In this document: positions 58,283-64,000 of the stretch, one piece after another | Position numbering within the stretch: position 1 is the first letter of the stretch | How the letters are laid out: each line of letters starts with the position of its first letter | Assembly (NCBI GenBank): GCA_035519675.1 | Contig: DATIWB010000033.1 | Location: forward strand, 1-64,000 | Origin: RPRB01 sp035519675 | GTDB taxonomy: Bacteria > Myxococcota > Myxococcia > Myxococcales > Myxococcaceae | Length of the DNA: 64,000 nucleotides | Reading direction: 5' to 3' | The notes under the pieces: generated by a model | Databases searched by the model: none | What the model was told of the DNA's origin: nothing | Seen by the model: only the letters and a program-made list of their open reading frames with translations | Translations under genes and position numbers: made by a program

Positions 58283-59496
58283 GCCTGCTGGTACCTCAGC
58301 GAGTCGGCCAGGTACGGATCCTTGACCGGGAGGGTGAAGTGGCCGGCGGCCCGCCAGCGGGCGAAGGCGATGGCCACCCCGCCCACCCCGAACATCGAGC
58401 TGATGCCGGTCCAGTGGACGTAGAAGCCCTCGGGGTGCAGCGCGGGGAGCACCAGCCAGGTGAGGTCCACCCAGTGCACCACCAGGATCCACACCGCCAC
58501 GAACGCCAGGCCCCGCGGCTTGAACTTCAGGCCCCGGCTGAGGAGGGTGAAGAAGGGGATGACGAAGTGGGTGAGGATCAGGAAGATGCCCACGCTCTGC
58601 CAGCCGCCCTTCATCCGGACCACGTACCAGGACGCCTCCTCCGGAATGTTGGCGATCCAGATGAGCATGAACTGGCTGAAGGCGATGTAGGTCCAGAAGG
58701 CGGTGAAGGCCAGCATCAGCTTGCCCAGGTTGTGGGTGTGATGCCGTGTGACCAGCCCGCCGAACTGCCGCTGCTCGTTCCGGGTCCGGACGGTGATGAC
58801 GGTCAAGAGCGCGATGCAGGAGAGGAAGCTGCCGGCGAAGTAGTACGCGCCGAAGATGGTGGAGTACCAGAAGGGGTCCACCGACATCAGCCAGTCGAAC
58901 CCGGCGAAGGTGATGGACAGCCCGAGGAACGGCAGCGCCCCCGAGCCGTAGCGGCGCATGCGCCGGGTGGGCTCCAGTCCGCCCTCCTGGTCCTGCCGGA
59001 GCGACCAGCCACGAAGCAGCTGGTTCACCACCACCCAGATCGCGAAGTAGATGACTGCCCGGACGAGGAAGCCCGGCACGTTCAGCCACGCCGCCTTGTG
59101 GGTGAGCAGCTCCAGCTGCTCGTGGTTCATCTTGTTCGAGGGGCTCACCCAGGGGAACAGCACCGGCATCCCCAGGGCGATGGGGAGGAAGAGGACCACG
59201 AAGACCGGGATGGCCGCCCCCATCGACTCGAACACCCGCCGGAACACGGTCATCCATCGCGCCGCCGAGGCGTGGAAGATGGCGTTCCAGATGCTCGCCG
59301 CGATGGCGATGCCCAGCCAGTAGGCGAAGGCCACCAGGTAGCCGGCGAGGATGACCGGGCGGTCCTCCGGCTGCACCGCGTAGCCGATGGCGGTCAGCAC
59401 CAGGCCGGCGACACCGAGCCCTGCGGCCAGGGCGAAGGTCTTTCCCCCGGCCTTCAGCCGGTCCTGGGTGATGGTGGTGGGCCCTACCTCGACCAT
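58279..59496 (-). CDS. actF: Alternative complex III subunit ActF
   Basis: 405 residues, ten transmembrane helices, ActF/quinol:cytochrome c oxidoreductase family. Marks: WNAIFHASAARWMTVFRRVFESMGAAIPVFVVLFLP and GFDWLMSVDPFWYSTIFGAYYFAGSF are spread through helices 3-8 and are typical of ActF. Related to ActC but shorter. It helps to bind and translocate protons with quinol. Overlaps actE. Confidence 0.92.
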   Translation of the reverse strand: MVEVGPTTITQDRLKAGGKTFALAAGLGVAGLVLTAIGYAVQPEDRPVILAGYLVAFAYWLGIAIAASIWNAIFHASAARWMTVFRRVFESMGAAIPVFVVLFLPIALGMPVLFPWVSPSNKMNHEQLELLTHKAAWLNVPGFLVRAVIYFAIWVVVNQLLRGWSLRQDQEGGLEPTRRMRRYGSGALPFLGLSITFAGFDWLMSVDPFWYSTIFGAYYFAGSFLSCIALLTVITVRTRNEQRQFGGLVTRHHTHNLGKLMLAFTAFWTYIAFSQFMLIWIANIPEEASWYVVRMKGGWQSVGIFLILTHFVIPFFTLLSRGLKFKPRGLAFVAVWILVVHWVDLTWLVLPALHPEGFYVHWTGISSMFGVGGVAIAFARWRAAGHFTLPVKDPYLADSLRYQQA

Positions 59497-60086
59497 GTCT
59501 GCCCCTCCCGGAGGCGGCGCTGCACGTCGGCAGGCAGCGTGTTCACCGGCACGTTCTGGCTGAGCTGGAGCGCCTGGACGTAGGCCACCACCGCCCAGCG
59601 CTCGTCGGTGGGGATCTCCCCGGAGAACGAGGGCATCAGCCCGTAGCCCTGGGTGATGGCCTGGTAGAAGAAGCCCGCCGGCCGGAACCCGAGTGCCACC
59701 AGCGAGGGCGGCAGCCGGGTGGCCATGTTGTCCGCCACCATGCTGTCTCCGTTCCCCACCAGGCCGTGGCAGTTGGAGCAGACGATCTCGTAGCGGTGGC
59801 GGCCGCGGGCCAGCAGCTCCGGGGTGACCGGGATGGGGATCCCCGTGACCATCTCGCCGTTCACCATCCCGGTGCTGATGCCCGGCGCGCCCACCACCGC
59901 CTCGCGGGAGATGGTGCCCTGGACCGGGGTCCGCATCCCTCGTCCGTCGGCATAGAAGTCGCTGGCGGCGTAGGGCAGCACCTTGTCCTGTTGCTCCATG
60001 CGCTGGAGCACGTCGCTGGCCCGGGTCCCGGCGCAGCTGCAGCCGGAGAGGACGCCGAGGCCGAGGAGGAAGAGAACCGTCCTCAT
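59484..60086 (-). CDS. actE: Alternative complex III mono-heme cytochrome c ActE
   Basis: 200 residues. Lipoprotein signal with lipobox LSGC (C16), so it is membrane-anchored by lipid. One heme site C103-x2-C106-H107 (CSNCHG); the Met ligand lies downstream in a MPSFSGE region. It receives electrons from the ActA/B arm and passes them to the oxidase. Overlaps the actF start by 13 bases and follows actD with ATGA overlap. Confidence 0.93.
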   Translation of the reverse strand: MRTVLFLLGLGVLSGCSCAGTRASDVLQRMEQQDKVLPYAASDFYADGRGMRTPVQGTISREAVVGAPGISTGMVNGEMVTGIPIPVTPELLARGRHRYEIVCSNCHGLVGNGDSMVADNMATRLPPSLVALGFRPAGFFYQAITQGYGLMPSFSGEIPTDERWAVVAYVQALQLSQNVPVNTLPADVQRRLREGQTWSR

Positions 60087-60646
60087 TCCAGTGCCTCCCG
60101 CACGGTGCTGATCTCCTTCGCCCCCAGCTGGGAGAGGAGCGCGCTGGCGTCCTTGCCGTCGCTGCCCGGGGGGAGCGCCATGCTGAGCCAGAAGCCGTCG
60201 TTCACCGCGCTCCGGAATTGCTCGGACTCGAACACCGCGTGGTACGGCTGGGGCAGCCGCATCAGGGTGAGCAGCCCGAAGAAGATGCTCAGCGAGGCCA
60301 GCAGCACCGTGGTCTCGAAGGTGATGGGGATGAAGGAAGGCGGGGCGTGCGGCGGGCGGCCGCCCACGTTGAGCGGCCAGTTGAGGCCGTTCATGTACAC
60401 CATCATCAGATACCCGCCGAACATCCCGGTCAGGCCTCCGGTGAGCGCGATGCGGGGGACGTAGCTCCGGCTCAGCCCCAGCGCCTCGTCACCTCCGTGC
60501 AGCGGGTAGGGCGAGTGGGTGTCGATCGCCTCGAAGCCCTTCTCCCGGACCTTGTAGCAGGCGTCCACCAGCGCCTCGCCGCTGCCGAAGCGCCCGAGCA
60601 CGTAGGTCTTGCCGACTGGAGCTGCGTGTTCCGCGGCGTGTTCCAT
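60083..60646 (-). CDS. actD: Alternative complex III subunit ActD (DUF3341)
   Basis: 187 residues, two membrane helices (about 72-93 and 105-127) and the DUF3341 pattern: GRFGSGEALVDACYKVREKGFEAIDTHSPYP, HGMDEALGLSRS-like segment and TGGLTGMFGGYLMMVYMNG. Small subunit of the complex that contacts ActC. It follows actC with a three-base gap. Confidence 0.93.
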   Translation of the reverse strand: MEHAAEHAAPVGKTYVLGRFGSGEALVDACYKVREKGFEAIDTHSPYPLHGGDEALGLSRSYVPRIALTGGLTGMFGGYLMMVYMNGLNWPLNVGGRPPHAPPSFIPITFETTVLLASLSIFFGLLTLMRLPQPYHAVFESEQFRSAVNDGFWLSMALPPGSDGKDASALLSQLGAKEISTVREALE

Positions 60647-60649
60647 CGA

Positions 60650-62056
60650 TCAGGCTCCGGTGACCACCGTGACCGGCGCGGGGCGGTGCTGGAGCTCCTC
60701 GTTGAGCTCCTTCACCTCGCTCACCGCGACGGCGGGGATGAACTTGAGGAAGAGGAGGAAGCAGGTGCTGAAGAAGCCGATGGTCCCCAGGAACAGGGTG
60801 ATGTCCACCCAGGTCGGGTAGTACATGTCCCAGGCGGCGGGGAGGAAGTCGCGGTGCAGCGAGGTGACGATGATCACGAACCGCTCGCACCACATGCCGA
60901 TGTTCACCAGGATGCTGGCGATGAACATCACCGGGATCGACGTGCGCGCCTTCTTGAACCAGAAGATCTGCGGGGTGAGCACGTTGCAGAAGAGCATCAG
61001 GTAATACACGCCGCGGTACGGCCCGGTCGCCCGGTTGAAGAACACGAACCACTCGAACTGGTTCCCCGAGTACCAGGCGATGAAGTGCTCCATCAGGTAC
61101 CCGTAGGAGACGAGCATCCCCGTGGCGAGGATGATCTTGTTCATGTTTTCCAGGTGTCTCATGGTGATGACGTGCTTCAGGCCCAGAAAATGTCGGGCGG
61201 GCACCATCCAGGACATCACCATGGCGAAGCCGGAGAAGACGGCGCCGGCCACGAAGTAGGGCGGGAAGATGGTGGTGTGCCATCCGGGGATGAGCGACAC
61301 CGCGAAGTCGAAGGAGACGATGGTGTGCACGCTCACCACCAGCGGGGTGGAGAGCCCGGCCAGCAGGAGGTAGCCGACCTTGTAGTTGTGCCAGTGGCGG
61401 CCCGAGCCGCGCCAGCCGAGGGCGAAGATGCCGTAGATCTTCCGCTGCAGCGTGCTCTTGCTCGCGTCGCGGAGCGAGGCCAGGTCGGGGATGAGCCCCA
61501 GGTACCAGAACAGCACCGAGACCGTGAAGTAGGTGGAGACCGCGAACACGTCCCAGATCAGCGGGCTCTTGAACTGCGGCCACATGTTCAGCGTGCTCGG
61601 GTACGGGAACATGAAGTAGGCGAACCACGGCCGCCCGGTGTGGAGCAGGGGGAACAACCCCGCACACATCACCGCGAAGATGGTCATCGCCTCGCTGAAG
61701 CGGTTGATCGCCGTGCGCCACCGCTGCTGGAAGAGGAAGAGGATCGCGCTGATCAGCGTCCCGGCGTGGCCGATACCGATCCACCAGACGAAGTTGGTGA
61801 TGTCGAACGCCCACCCCACCGGGATGTTGTTGCCCCAGGCGCCGATTCCCTCCACCAGGGTGACGGTGATCGCCAGGACCAGCGCGCCGCTCCCGGACAG
61901 GGCGATGAGGAAGGAGAGCAGCCACCCCTTGTCCGGGCGCGCCCAGACGTGCGCCAGGAGGTTGTTGGTGAGCGTGGTGTTGTCCTGCTTGCCGACCAGC
62001 AGGGGTTCGGTCTCTAGCGCGTCGGCGGCGACCGCGGCGGCGTGTTCGGCGGCCAT
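60650..62056 (-). CDS. actC: Alternative complex III quinol-binding subunit ActC (NrfD-like)
   Basis: 468 residues, ten membrane helices, NrfD/PsrC family. Typical segments: WIGIGHAGTLISAILFLFQQRWRTAINRFSEAMTIF spread over helix 3, RPWFAYFMFPYPSTLNMWPQFKSPL and YWYLGLIPDLASLRD-like. It oxidises quinol at the membrane face next to the iron-sulfur subunit ActB; its start overlaps actB stop by one base (TGATG). Confidence 0.95.
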   Translation of the reverse strand: MAAEHAAAVAADALETEPLLVGKQDNTTLTNNLLAHVWARPDKGWLLSFLIALSGSGALVLAITVTLVEGIGAWGNNIPVGWAFDITNFVWWIGIGHAGTLISAILFLFQQRWRTAINRFSEAMTIFAVMCAGLFPLLHTGRPWFAYFMFPYPSTLNMWPQFKSPLIWDVFAVSTYFTVSVLFWYLGLIPDLASLRDASKSTLQRKIYGIFALGWRGSGRHWHNYKVGYLLLAGLSTPLVVSVHTIVSFDFAVSLIPGWHTTIFPPYFVAGAVFSGFAMVMSWMVPARHFLGLKHVITMRHLENMNKIILATGMLVSYGYLMEHFIAWYSGNQFEWFVFFNRATGPYRGVYYLMLFCNVLTPQIFWFKKARTSIPVMFIASILVNIGMWCERFVIIVTSLHRDFLPAAWDMYYPTWVDITLFLGTIGFFSTCFLLFLKFIPAVAVSEVKELNEELQHRPAPVTVVTGA

Positions 62057-64000
62057 CAGCCGAGCTCCGGGTTGGGGTTCTTGATCTTGGTCAGGTACAC
62101 GGTTCGAGGCCGGGTGTTCAGCTCGTGGAGCACGTCGAAGCGCCGCGGGTCGGCGTGGCGCTGGCTGACCTGGGTGCTCGGGTCATGGAGCGAGCCGAAG
62201 GTCAGGGCGTTGGTCGGGCACGCCTGCTGGCAGGCGGTCCTCAGCTCGCTGTCGCCGATGGCCCGGTTCTCGATGCGGGCGGCGATGCGGGTCCGCTCGA
62301 TGCGCTGCACGCAGTAGGTGCACTTCTCCATCACCCCGCGGGCCCGGACGGTGACGTCGGGGTTCATCAGCATCCTCTCCACCTGGCTCTTGTCCTGCGT
62401 CCAGTGGAGGTAGTTGAAGTGCCGGACCTTGTAAGGGCAGTTGTTCGAGCAGTACCGGGTGCCGATGCACCGGTTGTAGACCATGTCGTTCAGGCCCTCG
62501 TCCGAGTGGACGGTGGCGTTCACCGGGCACACGTACTCGCACGGGGCGGTCTCGCAGTGCTGGCAGAACATCGGCTGGTTCACCATCTGCGGTGACTCGG
62601 CCGGGCCGGAGTAGTACCGGTCCATGCGGATCCACTGCATCTCGCGCCCGCGGCCCACCTGGTACTTGCCCACCACCGGGATGTTGTTCTCCGCCTGGCA
62701 GGCCACCACGCAGGCGCTGCATCCGGTGCAGCGGCTCATGTCCACCGCCATCGCCCACTTGTACTGCTGCTTCGAGTAGTCGATCGCCGGCTGGACCGAG
62801 GCCAGCGTGCTCCCCTCGAGCTCCTTTCCGCCGGTGAGCTTGACCGGGGGCCGGAGGTCCGCCGCCTCGGGGTGCTTCTCGAACTCCTCGAGGGTCTGCA
62901 TCAGCGCGATGGGCCGGCCCTCGGTGTAGTTGTGCACCTGGGTGGTGCTGATGGGGTAGCGCTTGCCGACCTTCTTCACCTCCAGCCCGGTCGCGAACCA
63001 GGGGCTGGCCGCGGAGCGGAGCGGGTAGACGTCGTGGCCCACCACCACCGGCTCGTCGGCGTCCTTCACCCCCAGGGTCTGCTGCTTGCGCCCGTAGCCG
63101 ATGGAGACCGTGACCGCCTCGTCGCAGTGGCCCGGCTGCACCCAGGCCGGCACCTGCACCGACCGCCCCGATACGGTGAGGAGCAGCAGGTCGCCGTTCT
63201 CGATCCCCAGCTGTCTGGCCAGCCCCGGGCCGAGCTGCGCCACGTTGTCCCAGGTGACCTTGGTGATCGGGTCCGGCAGCTCCTGGAGCCAGCTGTTCAG
63301 CGCGTAGCGGCCGTCGAGGAGCTTGTAGTCATGCACCAGGTCCAGCTCCAGGCCGCCCGGGGCCGGGCGGGCCTGTGAGACGGCGGCAAGCACCCGGTCC
63401 GCCTGGAGCGTGGGGGTGACCGGAGCGCTGGCCGTGCCGGGGACCACGCCGCTGGCCAGCCAGGTCTCCCACTCGCTGTCGAAGTCGCTCTTGGCCCGCG
63501 AGGCGTGGAGCGCCTTCAGCCGGTCGTAGGGCTTGGTCTCGTCGGTGAGGATGGCAGAGAGGAGCTCGGCCTCGGAGATTCCGCCGAACAGCGGCTGGAT
63601 GAGCGGCTGGACGATGGACAGCGTCCCTTCCCGGGACCGGGCGTCGCCCCAGGTCTCGAAGGGATGCGCCGCGGGGAGGAACCAGTTCACCGCCCGCGAG
63701 GTCTCGTCGTCGTGGAGCCCGAGGTAGATGGCGTTGGGCACGCGCTTCAGCAGGCCCACCAGGTCCACGTCGCCCGGGGCGGTGAACACCGGGTTCCAGG
63801 CGGTGATGATCAGGGTGTCCACCTTGCCGGCGCGCAGCTCGTCGATGAGCGGCTGCCAGCTCGAGCGCCCGGTGGTGGTGTCCAGCACCGCCGGCTCGGT
63901 GAAGGTGACGGTGGCGCCGATGCCGCCGAGGCCGGCGTTGATCGCCTGGGCCACCGCGTGGGTCAACGCGGTCTGCCGCTCGCCGGGGATGACCAGCGCC
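62056..64000 (-). CDS. actB: Alternative complex III iron-sulfur/molybdopterin-like subunit ActB (partial)
   Basis: 648 visible codons; the frame continues past the right edge, so the N terminus is missing. The N-terminal part is the molybdopterin oxidoreductase-like domain (no cofactor known in Act complexes) with GDVDLVGLLKRVPNAIYLG. The C-terminal ferredoxin-like module carries four cysteine clusters: CTGCSACVVAC, CQHCETAPCEYVCPV, CIGTRYCSNNCPY and CTYCVQRIE with ACQQACP, expected to hold three [4Fe-4S] and one [3Fe-4S]. It is the electron-transfer arm of the complex. actA would be further right. Confidence 0.95.
   Translation of the reverse strand, partial: ALVIPGERQTALTHAVAQAINAGLGGIGATVTFTEPAVLDTTTGRSSWQPLIDELRAGKVDTLIITAWNPVFTAPGDVDLVGLLKRVPNAIYLGLHDDETSRAVNWFLPAAHPFETWGDARSREGTLSIVQPLIQPLFGGISEAELLSAILTDETKPYDRLKALHASRAKSDFDSEWETWLASGVVPGTASAPVTPTLQADRVLAAVSQARPAPGGLELDLVHDYKLLDGRYALNSWLQELPDPITKVTWDNVAQLGPGLARQLGIENGDLLLLTVSGRSVQVPAWVQPGHCDEAVTVSIGYGRKQQTLGVKDADEPVVVGHDVYPLRSAASPWFATGLEVKKVGKRYPISTTQVHNYTEGRPIALMQTLEEFEKHPEAADLRPPVKLTGGKELEGSTLASVQPAIDYSKQQYKWAMAVDMSRCTGCSACVVACQAENNIPVVGKYQVGRGREMQWIRMDRYYSGPAESPQMVNQPMFCQHCETAPCEYVCPVNATVHSDEGLNDMVYNRCIGTRYCSNNCPYKVRHFNYLHWTQDKSQVERMLMNPDVTVRARGVMEKCTYCVQRIERTRIAARIENRAIGDSELRTACQQACPTNALTFGSLHDPSTQVSQRHADPRRFDVLHELNTRPRTVYLTKIKNPNPELG

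Overview
The window is a 64 kb stretch of very GC-rich chromosome with densely packed, mostly overlapping genes. It carries alternative complex III (Act) fused to a caa3-type oxidase operon, a zinc-ribbon Ser/Thr kinase, a REC-PAS-GAF histidine kinase, a PAS-only protein, a kynurenine meta-cleavage operon and many GTG starts. Together these suggest a Myxococcota-type deltaproteobacterium, perhaps of the Anaeromyxobacter/Myxococcus lineages; this is inference from gene content, because no rRNA or other phylogenetic marker lies in the window. I saw no tRNA, rRNA, CRISPR array, insertion sequence or prophage.

Layout. 1-7.9 kb: end of a beta-propeller protein, a flavin-binding split-barrel protein, a WYL regulator divergent from a VOC protein, an HTH/zinc-ribbon protein, a tandem DUF6265 protein, a hybrid-type histidine kinase and a divergent Ser/Thr kinase. 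8-12.7 kb: threonine catabolic operon kbl-tdh followed by a divergent PRPP synthase-like gene, then a Tat-exported FAH-family protein and slyX. 12.7-20.8 kb: OsmC, terC-ftsH, a PGPGW membrane protein, an NhaR-like regulator, a ThrE-like exporter, moaA and a KirBac-like channel. 20.8-24.3 kb: small metabolic genes including an HGGYW alpha/beta hydrolase. 24.3-31.5 kb: the kynurenine pathway. 31.5-45.9 kb: PAS protein, outer-membrane proteins, old yellow enzyme, D-2-hydroxyacid dehydrogenase, AcuI-type reductase, desaturase, apt, an E1 alpha/beta pair, thioesterase, MATE pump and others. 46-51.5 kb: lhr and nei. 51.9-64 kb: on the minus strand, actB-actC-actD-actE-actF, a 137-residue membrane protein, a Sco protein, coxB-coxA-coxC-coxIV and a thioredoxin/TPR lipoprotein, most of them overlapping, ending with the window edge inside actB.

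How genes work together. AMSDH, a RidA-type deaminase, 3-hydroxyanthranilate dioxygenase, ACMS decarboxylase, kynureninase and kynurenine monooxygenase form one tight minus-strand operon. 4-Oxalocrotonate decarboxylase is divergent from it, and an alpha/beta hydrolase with the formamidase HGGxW signature lies 400 bases beyond the operon end. This takes (formyl)kynurenine to 2-oxopent-4-enoate; tryptophan dioxygenase and the final hydratase/aldolase steps are not in the window. The respiratory operon encodes a quinol-oxidising complex, its oxidase, and a copper-delivery Sco protein plus a thioredoxin-like lipoprotein that could assist assembly.

Most interesting non-coding signals: (i) a plus-strand unit at 41263-41473, between two minus-strand genes, with a promoter-like sequence, four consecutive hairpins, an exposed AAGGAGGT and a textbook intrinsic terminator, a candidate small RNA or leader-peptide gene; (ii) a dispersed palindromic repeat around GAGGTGTCnGACACCTC at four intergenic sites; (iii) a 20-bp perfect palindrome and nested stems in a 417-bp gene-free stretch at 51463-51879.
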